Shown piece by piece: positions 1 to 5,789 of a DNA stretch of 6,752 bases. Each line of letters begins with the position of its first letter. Position 1 is the first letter of the stretch. Under the pieces are notes generated by a model. That model did no database searches. It had not been told where the DNA came from and saw nothing but the letters and a program-made list of their open reading frames with translations. Origin of the DNA: a bacterium HR32 (GTDB taxonomy: Bacteria > Sysuimicrobiota > Sysuimicrobiia > Sysuimicrobiales > Sysuimicrobiaceae); contig BEII01000098.1 in assembly GCA_002898935.1 (NCBI GenBank), positions 1-6,752 of the forward strand, in the 5' to 3' direction. The translations under genes were made by a program, and so were the position numbers.

Positions 1-265
1 CGTACCCGGGGTGCACCGCTTCCGCGCCCATACGGCGCGCGGCGTCCACGATCCGCCCGACGTTCAAGTACGACTCCGCAGGGTCCGCAGGCCCCAGGCA
101 CACCGCCTCGTCCGCGAGCAGCACGTGCGGGCTGTCGGAGTCCACCTCGGAGTAGACGGCCACGGCGCGGGCCCTGAGCTCGCGACACGCCCGGATGACC
201 CGCACCGCGATCTCGCCGCGGTTCGCGATCAACACCTTGGCAAACGGCGGCCGGTCGGCCTTCAC
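1..265 (-). CDS. Biotin carboxylase (alpha) subunit of an acyl-CoA carboxylase, N-terminal part; probably the 3-methylcrotonyl-CoA carboxylase alpha subunit (mccA/liuD)
   Basis: Only the first 88 codons are present; the gene continues beyond base 1. Biotin carboxylase carboxylates the biotin of the carrier domain using ATP and bicarbonate, and the beta subunit then moves the carboxyl group to the acyl-CoA. Seen: residues 10-22 read KVLIANRGEIAVR, the hallmark N-terminus of the biotin carboxylase fold. VYSEVDSDSPHV follows at 37-48, LADEAVCLGP at 50-59, ESYLN at 64-68, and HPGY at 85-88, where the window cuts the usual HPGYGFLSEN motif. The start is the GTG at 265-263, which overlaps the TGA of the upstream hydratase gene by four bases (GTGA), a sign of translational coupling. 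No strong ribosome binding site precedes it. The fragment alone could belong to an acetyl-, propionyl- or methylcrotonyl-CoA carboxylase; the methylcrotonyl assignment rests on the beta subunit in the same operon. Biotin and ATP-grasp regions lie outside the window. Confidence 0.9.
   Translation of the reverse strand, partial: MKADRPPFAKVLIANRGEIAVRVIRACRELRARAVAVYSEVDSDSPHVLLADEAVCLGPADPAESYLNVGRIVDAARRMGAEAVHPGY
262..265 (-). promoter_or_regulatory. GTGA stop/start overlap coupling the hydratase and biotin carboxylase genes
   Basis: On the minus strand the GTG start of the biotin carboxylase subunit (265-263) shares two bases with the TGA stop of the hydratase (264-262). The only purine-rich stretch nearby is well upstream inside the hydratase reading frame. 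Re-initiation by the terminating ribosome is therefore the likely way the carboxylase subunit is translated. This is inferred from the arrangement. Confidence 0.7.
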
Positions 266-1038
266 GCGTCCAGCCACGGGGGCTTCCGCTTCTCCAGGAA
301 CGCGCGCATGCCCGCCTGCCCTTCCGGCCCCGCGCGGGCCCTGGCGATGGCGTCCACCGCGGCCTCACGCGCCTGCTCCCACGCGAGCTGCGGGAGCACG
401 TGGAGCAGGCGCTTGGCCTCCGCGAGGGCGGTGGGCCCTCCTGCCACCAGGTCCTCTCCCCACGCGTCGACCACGCCGTCGGGGTCCTCGGAGACGGCCT
501 GCACCAACCCCAAGTCGAGCGCCTCGCGGGCCGAAACGCGCGCCGCGGTCAGCACAGCCCAGGGGAGGGCGCCGCGGTGCACCTTTCGCAGCAAGAACGG
601 CAGGATCATGGCGGGAAGCAGGCCCAACCGCACCTCGCTGAGTCGGAAGGTAGCGTCGGGGTGGGCCACCGCGAGGTCGCAGGCCGCTACGAGCCCCACC
701 CCACCGCCCACCACGGCGCCGTGTACCCGCGCCACCACCGGCTTCGGGCACGTGGCCAAGGCCTCCAGGGTCCTGAAGACGCGGGCCGCGTCTTGGCGGT
801 TCTCCTCCTCCGGCGCACCCGCGGCCGACCGCATCCACTCCAGGTCCGCGCCTGCACAGAAGGACGGGCCCTCTCCGGACAGCACCACGTACCGGACCGT
901 GGGGTCTTCCCCGGCCGCCTGCACCGCCGAGCGCAGCGCCTCCACCAGCTCCGGGTTGAGCGCGTTGTGCACGTGCGGCCGGTGGAGGACCAGCTGCAGT
1001 CGCTTCCCGTCCCGGTGGATCCGCAGCACGTCCGCCAC
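262..1038 (-). CDS. Enoyl-CoA hydratase/isomerase family protein, probable methylglutaconyl-CoA hydratase (LiuC type)
   Basis: 258 aa, the usual length of a crotonase-fold hydratase. The likely reaction is hydration of 3-methylglutaconyl-CoA to HMG-CoA in leucine breakdown, in the cytoplasm. Seen: the first oxyanion-hole segment SFCAGADLEWM (59-69), the second VVGGGVGLVAACD (109-121), and the helix FRLSEVRLGLLPA (131-143). Glu135 aligns with the catalytic Glu164 of rat mitochondrial hydratase. The other classical catalytic Glu (rat Glu144) is replaced by Gly115 in GGGVGL; from memory, proteobacterial LiuC proteins have a similar sequence here, which supports LiuC rather than the general fatty-acid hydratase. 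The start is GTG at 1038-1036, 3 bases after the TGA of mccB, with only a weak ribosome site; an in-frame GTG nine bases further on is an alternative. The end overlaps the biotin carboxylase start. Its place between the two carboxylase subunits copies the liuB-liuC-liuD order of leucine operons. Other branched enoyl-CoA substrates remain possible. Confidence 0.88.
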   Translation of the reverse strand: MADVLRIHRDGKRLQLVLHRPHVHNALNPELVEALRSAVQAAGEDPTVRYVVLSGEGPSFCAGADLEWMRSAAGAPEEENRQDAARVFRTLEALATCPKPVVARVHGAVVGGGVGLVAACDLAVAHPDATFRLSEVRLGLLPAMILPFLLRKVHRGALPWAVLTAARVSAREALDLGLVQAVSEDPDGVVDAWGEDLVAGGPTALAEAKRLLHVLPQLAWEQAREAAVDAIARARAGPEGQAGMRAFLEKRKPPWLDA

Positions 1039-1041
1039 GGC

Positions 1042-2649
1042 TCACATCCGGAACACGCCGGGTTTCATGGGCTCCACGGGGGCGTTCAGGGCCGCGGATA
1101 GAGCGAGCCCGAGGACGTCGCGGGTGGTGGGCGGGTCGAGGATACCGTCGTCCCACAACCGTGCGGTGCTGTAGTACGGGTTCCCCTCGCGCTCGTACTT
1201 CTCCAGGATGGGTCGGGCAATGGCCTCGGCTTCCTCGTCTGACAGGCGCTTCCCTTCCCGCGCCAGCTGGTCGCGCTTGACGGTGACGAGGACGCCGGCC
1301 GCCTGCTCGGGGCCCATGACGTTGATCCGGGCGTTGGGCCACATCCACAGGAAGCGGGGTTCGTACGCCCGGCCGCACATGGCGTAGTTGCCGGCCCCGT
1401 ACGACCCACCGACGATCACGGTGAACTTCGGCACGTTGCTGGTGGCGACCGCGTGGACCATCTTGGCCCCCGCCCGGGCGATACCGGCGGCCTCGTACTG
1501 CCGGCCCACGATGAACCCCGTGATGTTCTGCAGGAACACGATGGGCACCCGACGCTGTCCGCACAGCTCGATGAAGTGGGCGCCCTTCTCCGCACTGTCC
1601 ACGAACAGCACCCCGTTGTTGGCCACCACGCCCACCAGGAAGCCGTGGACGCGGGCGAAGCCGCAGACCAGGGTGGTCCCGTACAGCGCCTTGAACTCCG
1701 CGAACCGGCTTCCGTCCACGATCCGCGCGATCACCTCCCGCACGTCATACGGCTGCCGGAGGTCCCGGGGGAGGACGCCGTAGATCTCTTCCGGGTCGTA
1801 AGCGGGGTCTTCTGGCTCCTGCACGTCCAGGTCCACCACCTTGCGGCGGTTCAGGGTGGAGACGATCTGGCGGACGATCTGCAGGGCGTGCTCGTCGGAC
1901 TCCGCCAGGTGGTCCACCACGCCAGACCGGCGGGCGTGGACGTCTGCTCCCCCGAGCTCCTCCGCGGTCACGTCCTCCCCCGTGGCCGCCTTCACGAGAG
2001 GCGGGCCGCCGAGGAAGATGGTGCCCGTGCCGCGGACGATCACCGCCTCGTCGCTCATGGCGGGCACGTACGCGCCTCCCGCGGTGCACGACCCCATGAC
2101 CGCCGCGATCTGCGGGATTCCCAGGGCGCTCATCCGCGCCTGGTTGTAGAAGATCCGGCCGAAGTGGTCGCGGTCCGGGAACACTTCCGCCTGCAGGGGG
2201 AGGTAGGCGCCGCCGGAGTCCACCAGGTAGATGCAGGGAAGCCGGTTCTGGAGGGCCACCTCCTGGGCCCGCAGGTGCTTCTTCACCGTCATGGGGAAGT
2301 ACGTACCGCCCTTGACCGTGGCGTCGTTGGCCACGATGACGCACTCCACACCGCTCACCCGGCCAATCCCCGTGACCAGTCCCGCGCCCGGGGCTTCGCC
2401 GTCGTACATCTCCCAAGCGGCGAGAGGGCAGAGTTCCAGGAACGGGGAGCCCGGGTCTAGCAGCCGCTCGACCCGCTCCCGGGCGGCCATCTTGCCGAGC
2501 TCCCGCTGCCGCCGCTGCGCCCCCTCCCCACCTCCCTGGCGGACCCGCTCGAGCCTGCGGCGCAGTTCCTCCGCCAGGGCCCTGTGGTGGGCGTAGTTCT
2601 CCCGGAACTCCGGGCTGTCGGTCCGCACCTGCGAGCGAATCCGCTCCAA
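1042..2649 (-). CDS. mccB: 3-Methylcrotonyl-CoA carboxylase, carboxyltransferase (beta) subunit
   Basis: 535 aa from the chosen start, the normal size for this subunit. It moves the carboxyl group from carboxybiotin to 3-methylcrotonyl-CoA, giving 3-methylglutaconyl-CoA (leucine pathway), together with the biotin-carrying alpha subunit. Seen: N-terminal half with ATVKGGTYFPMTVKKH (110-125), YLVDSGGAYLPLQ (141-153), GSCTAGGAYVPAMSDE (186-201) and FLGGPPLVKAATGE (212-225); C-terminal half with VANNGVLF (342-349), KGAHFIELC (355-363), FLQNITGFIVGRQYE (372-386), GGSYGAGNYAMCGRAY (414-429), MWPNARINVMG (436-446) and the tail STARLWDDGILDP (494-506). These match methylcrotonyl-CoA carboxylase much better than propionyl-CoA carboxylase; geranyl-CoA carboxylase is a less likely alternative. 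The reading frame stays open upstream to an ATG at 3033, but that part lies antisense to the dehydrogenase gene and shows no family similarity. The TTG at 2649 is chosen because AGGGGG sits 5 bases before it; GTG at 2655 touches the same motif with no spacer. First gene of the minus operon. Confidence 0.95.
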   Translation of the reverse strand: MERIRSQVRTDSPEFRENYAHHRALAEELRRRLERVRQGGGEGAQRRQRELGKMAARERVERLLDPGSPFLELCPLAAWEMYDGEAPGAGLVTGIGRVSGVECVIVANDATVKGGTYFPMTVKKHLRAQEVALQNRLPCIYLVDSGGAYLPLQAEVFPDRDHFGRIFYNQARMSALGIPQIAAVMGSCTAGGAYVPAMSDEAVIVRGTGTIFLGGPPLVKAATGEDVTAEELGGADVHARRSGVVDHLAESDEHALQIVRQIVSTLNRRKVVDLDVQEPEDPAYDPEEIYGVLPRDLRQPYDVREVIARIVDGSRFAEFKALYGTTLVCGFARVHGFLVGVVANNGVLFVDSAEKGAHFIELCGQRRVPIVFLQNITGFIVGRQYEAAGIARAGAKMVHAVATSNVPKFTVIVGGSYGAGNYAMCGRAYEPRFLWMWPNARINVMGPEQAAGVLVTVKRDQLAREGKRLSDEEAEAIARPILEKYEREGNPYYSTARLWDDGILDPPTTRDVLGLALSAALNAPVEPMKPGVFRM

Positions 2650-2654
2650 GGACA

Positions 2655-2660
2655 CCCCCT
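2655..2660 (-). promoter_or_regulatory. Ribosome binding site that decides the mccB start
   Basis: Reading the minus strand, AGGGGG (2660-2655) is followed by five bases and then TTG at 2649. The next upstream candidate start, GTG at 2655-2653, overlaps the last G of this motif and so could not use it. This favours the TTG, although GTG is in general the commoner start codon. The two choices differ by only two residues. Confidence 0.5.
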
Positions 2661-2703
2661 GAGGAGCGTTACACCGCGGCGGGGGGCTTTCCCTGCGGGC
2701 CGG

Positions 2704-2732
2704 TTGCCGCCCTGGAAGGCAGACGCTACGAT
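2704..2732 (+). promoter_or_regulatory. Candidate sigma-70 type promoter of the dehydrogenase-etfBA-mutase operon
   Basis: TTGCCG at 2704-2709 matches the -35 consensus TTGACA at four of six bases. TACGAT at 2727-2732 matches the -10 consensus TATAAT at four of six. The spacer is exactly 17 bases, the optimum. Transcription would start near 2739 and leave a leader of about 23 bases holding the ribosome binding site. This is a consensus match by eye, with no experimental support. Confidence 0.45.
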
Positions 2733-2748
2733 GGGCACGGACTTGACC

Positions 2749-2755
2749 GGGGAGG
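2749..2755 (+). promoter_or_regulatory. Ribosome binding site of the acyl-CoA dehydrogenase gene
   Basis: GGGGAGG at 2749-2755 contains the core GGAGG and lies six bases before the GTG start at 2762. It supports the non-ATG start; no in-frame ATG occurs until Met11 (codon 11), which would remove the conserved N-terminal FGLSEEHR segment. Confidence 0.75.
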
Positions 2756-2761
2756 CGGTGC

Positions 2762-3901
2762 GTGGAGTTCGGTCTCAGCGAAGAGCACCGGATGGTGCAG
2801 CGGACGGCGAGGGAGTTCGCGGCGCGGGAGATCCTGCCGGTAGCGAGCCAGCTCGATGCCGAACACAGGTTCCCCACTGAAATCGTCCGCGGGCTGGGGG
2901 AGCTCGGGCTCATGGGGGTGATGGTGCCCGAGGCGTACGGGGGCGCCGGCATGGACAACGTGGCGTACGCCCTGGCCATGGAGGAGGTGGCGCGGGCGTG
3001 TGCTTCCACCGCCGCCATCATGTCGGTCAACAACTCTTTGGTGTGCGACCCGATCCTGCGTTACGGCACCGAGGACCAGAGGCGGCGCTACCTTCCGGTG
3101 CTGGCCTCCGGGCGGGAGGTGGGCTGCTACTGTCTCACCGAGCCCTCCGCGGGGTCCGACGCGGCCTCGCTGCAGACCACCGCGCGGCTGGACGGCGACC
3201 GGTGGGTGCTGAACGGCACCAAGGCGTTCGTCACCAACGCGCGGGAGGCGTGGGTGTTCGTGGTCTACGCCCGGACGGAGGAGGAGCCGGGCGCGCGGGG
3301 GATCTCCGCGTTCCTGGTGGAGCGCGACCACCCGGGGATCTCCGTGGGCAAGGTGGAGCGGAAGATGGGGCTGCTGGCGTCTTCCACCTGCGAGGTCCTG
3401 CTGGAGGACTGCCGGGTGCCGCGGGACAACCTGCTTGGCCGGCGGGGCGAGGGCTTCAAGGTGGCCCTCTCGACCCTGGACGGCGGGCGAATCGGGATCG
3501 CCGCCCAGGCGGTGGGCATCGCGCGCGCCGCGCTCGAGGAGAGTGTGGGGTACGCGAAGCAGCGAAGGCAGTTCGGACGGCCCATCGCCGAGTTCCAGGC
3601 CATCCAGTGGAAGATCGCGGACATGGCCACGCGGATCGACGCCGCGCGGCTTCTGACGCTGCGGGCCGCCTGGCTGCGGGACCAGGGAAAGCGGTGCACC
3701 CTGGAGGCGTCCATGGCGAAGCTGTTCGCGTCGGAGACCGCCATGTGGGCTGCGCACCAAGGTGTGCAGATCTTCGGTGGCTACGGCTACATCAAGGACT
3801 ACCCGGTGGAGCGCTACTTCCGGGACGCGAAGATCACGGAGATCTACGAGGGGACGTCGGAGATCCAGCGGATGGTGATCGCCCGTAACCTCCTGTCGTA
3901 G
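2762..3901 (+). CDS. Acyl-CoA dehydrogenase, short/branched-chain (butyryl-CoA dehydrogenase-like)
   Basis: 379 aa, full length for the family. A cytoplasmic FAD enzyme that makes the alpha-beta double bond in acyl-CoA and passes electrons to EtfAB, encoded next door. Seen: N-terminal helical domain (1-115) with FGLSEEHRMVQ and VPEAYGGAGMD (55-65); beta domain with the flavin/substrate motif CLTEPSAGSDA (124-134) and WVLNGTKAFVTNA (148-160); C-terminal helical domain with RRQFGRPIAEFQAIQWKIAD (268-287), QIFGGYGYIKDYPVERYFRD (336-355) and TEIYEGTSEIQR (359-370). Glu363 in YEGTSEIQ is at the catalytic base position of short- and medium-chain dehydrogenases. Gly242 stands where isovaleryl-CoA dehydrogenase carries its base (human Glu254), so that substrate is less likely although the carboxylase operon lies opposite. 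Butyryl-, isobutyryl- or 2-methylbutyryl-CoA are better candidates; the exact substrate cannot be read. GTG start with a strong ribosome site; first gene of the plus operon. Confidence 0.95.
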   Translation: MEFGLSEEHRMVQRTAREFAAREILPVASQLDAEHRFPTEIVRGLGELGLMGVMVPEAYGGAGMDNVAYALAMEEVARACASTAAIMSVNNSLVCDPILRYGTEDQRRRYLPVLASGREVGCYCLTEPSAGSDAASLQTTARLDGDRWVLNGTKAFVTNAREAWVFVVYARTEEEPGARGISAFLVERDHPGISVGKVERKMGLLASSTCEVLLEDCRVPRDNLLGRRGEGFKVALSTLDGGRIGIAAQAVGIARAALEESVGYAKQRRQFGRPIAEFQAIQWKIADMATRIDAARLLTLRAAWLRDQGKRCTLEASMAKLFASETAMWAAHQGVQIFGGYGYIKDYPVERYFRDAKITEIYEGTSEIQRMVIARNLLS

Positions 3902-3922
3902 GCTAACGAACGTTTGGTAGCC
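3901..3922 (+). other. Small imperfect hairpin in the dehydrogenase-etfB gap
   Basis: GGCTA at 3901-3905 pairs with TAGCC at 3918-3922. After one mismatch three more pairs (C-G, G-U, A-U) could close a four-base loop. It begins on the last base of the dehydrogenase stop codon. There is no run of T after it, so it is not a standard intrinsic terminator. It could affect mRNA stability between the genes or be chance. Confidence 0.3.
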
Positions 3923-3941
3923 GAGGGAGGCCCGGAGAGTC

Positions 3942-3946
3942 GGAGG
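3942..3946 (+). promoter_or_regulatory. Ribosome binding site that decides the etfB start
   Basis: GGAGG at 3942-3946 lies five bases before ATG at 3952. An in-frame GTG at 3946 would lengthen the protein by two residues, but it uses the last G of the motif itself and so cannot be served by it. Confidence 0.75.
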
Positions 3947-3951
3947 TGCCC

Positions 3952-4740
3952 ATGGACGTGGTGGTGTGCGTCAAGCAGGTTCCCGACACCGAGCAGCCGA
4001 TCCGGGTCAGGCCCGACGGCAGTGGGATCGACGACCAAGGGCTCAACTGGATCCTCAACTACTACGACGAGCACGCGGTGGAAGAGGCCCTCAGGGTGCG
4101 GGAGAAGCACGGAGGGACCGTCACCGTGGTGTGCGTCGGCCCACCCCGCGCCGCCGAAGCGGTGCGGACCGCCCTGGCCATGGGTGCGGACGAAGCGGTG
4201 CACGTGGCCGACCCAGCACTGGAGGGCGCGGACCACCTGGCGGTGGCGAGGGTGCTGGCGCGCGTGATCGGGCAGCTGCGCTACGACCTGGTGTTGTGTG
4301 GCCGGCTGGCCACCGACGACAACGCCTCGGTGGTGGGGGCGGCGCTCGCGGAGTACCTGGGGCTACCGCAGGCCACCGCCATCTCCAAGCTGCAGATCGG
4401 GGACAGCCTCGCCACGGTGGAGCGGGAGGTGGAAGGCGGGGTGGAGTTGGTGAAGGTGCCGCTCCCTGCGTTGTTCACCGTCGAACGGACCATCAACGAA
4501 CCGCGCTACCCTACCTTGCCGGGCATCATGAAGGCCAAGCGGAAGGAGATCCGCACGCTGGGGCTGGCCGACCTCGGACTCGAGCCCGGGGAGGTGGGCG
4601 CGCAGGCTTCGCGGGTCCGCTACACCCGCTTCGAGCCGCCCCCGCGCAGACAGGCGGGCCAGGTGGTGACCCCGGACTCGCCGGAGGAAGCCGCGCGGGT
4701 CATCGTGCGGTTCCTCCAGGAAACCGCGAAGGTGCTGTGA
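3952..4740 (+). CDS. etfB: Electron transfer flavoprotein subunit beta
   Basis: 262 aa, typical for EtfB. With EtfA it forms the soluble heterodimer that takes electrons from acyl-CoA dehydrogenases and delivers them to the respiratory chain via ETF:quinone oxidoreductase. Seen: N-terminal VVVCVKQVPDTEQ (3-15), the nucleotide-loop region CGRLATDDNASVVG (116-129), the beta-subunit signature running from VEREVEGG (156-163) to LPALFT (171-176), and the partner-docking loop NEPRYPTLPGIMKAK (182-196), whose conserved Leu189 sits where human ETF-beta Leu195 anchors to dehydrogenases. The nucleotide loop (TDDN) lacks the DGDTAQVG pattern I associate with electron-bifurcating ETFs, so an ordinary AMP-binding ETF is the simplest reading. 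The gene starts 50 bases after the dehydrogenase, has a strong ribosome site, and is followed closely by etfA, so co-transcription is likely and the adjacent dehydrogenase is its natural electron donor. Confidence 0.96.
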   Translation: MDVVVCVKQVPDTEQPIRVRPDGSGIDDQGLNWILNYYDEHAVEEALRVREKHGGTVTVVCVGPPRAAEAVRTALAMGADEAVHVADPALEGADHLAVARVLARVIGQLRYDLVLCGRLATDDNASVVGAALAEYLGLPQATAISKLQIGDSLATVEREVEGGVELVKVPLPALFTVERTINEPRYPTLPGIMKAKRKEIRTLGLADLGLEPGEVGAQASRVRYTRFEPPPRRQAGQVVTPDSPEEAARVIVRFLQETAKVL

Positions 4741-4742
4741 GG
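4739..4742 (+). promoter_or_regulatory. Ribosome binding site that decides the etfA start
   Basis: GAGG at 4739-4742 overlaps the last bases of the etfB stop codon and lies seven bases before ATG at 4750. An in-frame GTG at 4744 is only one base past this motif and is therefore disfavoured. Confidence 0.6.
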
Positions 4743-4749
4743 TGTGAGG

Positions 4750-5736
4750 ATGCAGAACGACGTGTGGGTCGTCGCAGACCACGCGGGCGGAAACCCTCGG
4801 CGGATCACCCTCGAACTGCTGGGGAAGGGGAGGGAGCTCGCGGACGCGCGGGAGGGGCGGCTGGTGGCCGTGGTCCTGGGCCACGGCCTGCTGGATTTGG
4901 GGCCGGCCTTCGGCCAGTACGGTGCGGACACGGTGGTGGCCGTAGACCACCCCCACCTCCACGCATACACCACGGACGGGTACACCGAAGTTTTGAGCGC
5001 GCTCGTACGGGAGCGGGCGCCATGGCTGGTGATGGTGCCGTCCACCGCCTGGGGCCGGGACTGCGCGCCGCGTCTTGCCGCCCGAGCAGGCGCGGGAATC
5101 GTCACCGAGGTGGAAGCCTTGTGGCTGGAGGACGGCCGTCTGCTGACACGGCGTCCCATGTACACCCGAAAGGTCATGGGCATTGTGGAGTACGTGGGAA
5201 GCGGGCCTCACCTGGCGGTGGTCCTGCCCAAGGTGTTCCCGCCCGCGGGAAGGCAGGAGGGGCGCGCCGCGCAGGTGGAGCGGGTGGAAGCGGGGGTGTC
5301 CGAGCCGCGCTCCCGGGTGGTGGAAACGCGGTCTCTGCAGCGGGAGCGGGTTTCCCTGACGGAGGCGGACGTGATCGTCTCGGGCGGCCGGGGCCTGCGC
5401 GGGCCGGAGAACTTCGCACTCCTCGAGGCCCTGGCGGCAGAACTGGGTGCTGCCGTGGGCTCTTCGCGGCCTCCGGTGGACAGCGGCTGGGTCCCCCACG
5501 ACTACGAGATCGGACAGACCGGGAAGACCGTGAGCCCCACGGTGTACATCGCGGTGGGCATCTCCGGGGCACCCCAGCATCTGGCGGGCATGTCGGGGTC
5601 GAAGTACATCGTGGCCATCAACAAGGACCCCAACGCGCCCATCTTCCAGCTGGCGAGTCTCGGGGTCGTGGGGGACCTGTTCCAGATCGTGCCGAAGCTC
5701 ACCGAAGAGGTCCGACGGCTCAAGGCCCAGGGGTAA
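4750..5736 (+). CDS. etfA: Electron transfer flavoprotein subunit alpha
   Basis: 328 aa, normal for EtfA, the subunit that supplies most of the FAD site of the ETF heterodimer. Seen: N-terminal domain I with VWVVADHAGG (5-14) and VMVPSTAWGRDCAPRLAAR (94-112); C-terminal FAD domain with VSGGRGLRGPENF (210-222), AAVGSSRPPVDSGWVPHDYE (234-253), the flavin loop IGQTGKTVSP (254-263), the signature VYIAVGISGAPQHLAG (265-280), and IVAINKDPNAPIFQLAS (287-303). Residues expected to contact FAD (Arg214, Ser239, the QTGK loop, Ser272, His277, Asn291) are present. Pro275 is unusual: most family members have Ile or Val in GISGA-I-QH. The gene follows etfB by nine bases with its ribosome site overlapping the etfB stop. 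It is 54 bases upstream of the mutase gene, with no terminator seen between them. Confidence 0.96.
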   Translation: MQNDVWVVADHAGGNPRRITLELLGKGRELADAREGRLVAVVLGHGLLDLGPAFGQYGADTVVAVDHPHLHAYTTDGYTEVLSALVRERAPWLVMVPSTAWGRDCAPRLAARAGAGIVTEVEALWLEDGRLLTRRPMYTRKVMGIVEYVGSGPHLAVVLPKVFPPAGRQEGRAAQVERVEAGVSEPRSRVVETRSLQRERVSLTEADVIVSGGRGLRGPENFALLEALAAELGAAVGSSRPPVDSGWVPHDYEIGQTGKTVSPTVYIAVGISGAPQHLAGMSGSKYIVAINKDPNAPIFQLASLGVVGDLFQIVPKLTEEVRRLKAQG

Positions 5737-5742
5737 AGGCGC

Positions 5743-5789
5743 GGTGGTGGGAGACGGGTAGCCAAGTCGCTCGGGGGGGAGGTGGTGGG
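5743..5789 (+). repeat. 9-bp direct repeat GGTGGTGGG in the etfA-mutase gap
   Basis: GGTGGTGGG occurs at 5743-5751 and again at 5781-5789, 38 bases apart start to start, within the 54-base gap after etfA. The second copy starts inside the ribosome binding site of the mutase gene. Both copies are part of G-rich runs (5743-5757 and 5773-5790) that could in principle form two-layer G-quadruplexes in the mRNA. In such a G-rich gap a chance repeat is quite possible. Confidence 0.4.
5778..5782 (+). promoter_or_regulatory. Ribosome binding site of the acyl-CoA mutase gene
   Basis: GGAGG at 5778-5782 lies eight bases before ATG at 5791 and is embedded in a G-rich run. An in-frame GTG at 5785 is only two bases beyond the motif and is therefore disfavoured. 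Confidence 0.7.

Larger units (their letters stand above)
2650..2761. promoter_or_regulatory. Divergent intergenic control region between mccB and the acyl-CoA dehydrogenase gene
   Basis: These 112 bases separate the two head-to-head operons and are the only substantial non-coding space in the window, so both promoters and any shared operator must lie here or just inside the genes. A plausible plus-strand promoter was found (2704-2732). No convincing minus-strand promoter and no clean long palindrome were found by eye. A shared regulator, as is common for branched-chain acyl-CoA operons (LiuR or TetR/GntR-type repressors), is an inference from the layout only. Confidence 0.6.

Noticed and set aside
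1042..2649. Propionyl-CoA carboxylase beta subunit as the identity of the minus-strand carboxyltransferase
   Set aside because: The motifs GGAYVPAMSDE, FIVGRQYE, GNYAMCGRAY and the tail STARLWDDGILDP are those of methylcrotonyl-CoA carboxylase.
2668..2673. TGTAAC on the minus strand as a -10 box for mccB
   Set aside because: At 17-bp spacing the -35 position reads GCAGGG, and the leader would be only about a dozen bases. Too weak to list as a promoter.
2743..2748. TTGACC, a five-of-six match to a -35 box on the plus strand
   Set aside because: The matching -10 would fall inside the dehydrogenase gene at about 2766-2771 (AGTTCG), which is not a -10 and lies past the start codon.
2726..3760. 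Long minus-strand open frame (344 codons) across the divergent region and dehydrogenase gene
   Set aside because: It is antisense to a clear acyl-CoA dehydrogenase, is rich in Arg, Pro and Gly, and shows no recognisable motif; it is a GC-driven shadow.
4363..5580. 405-codon minus-strand open frame antisense to etfBA
   Set aside because: No recognisable motif; composition is typical of an antisense shadow in high-GC DNA.
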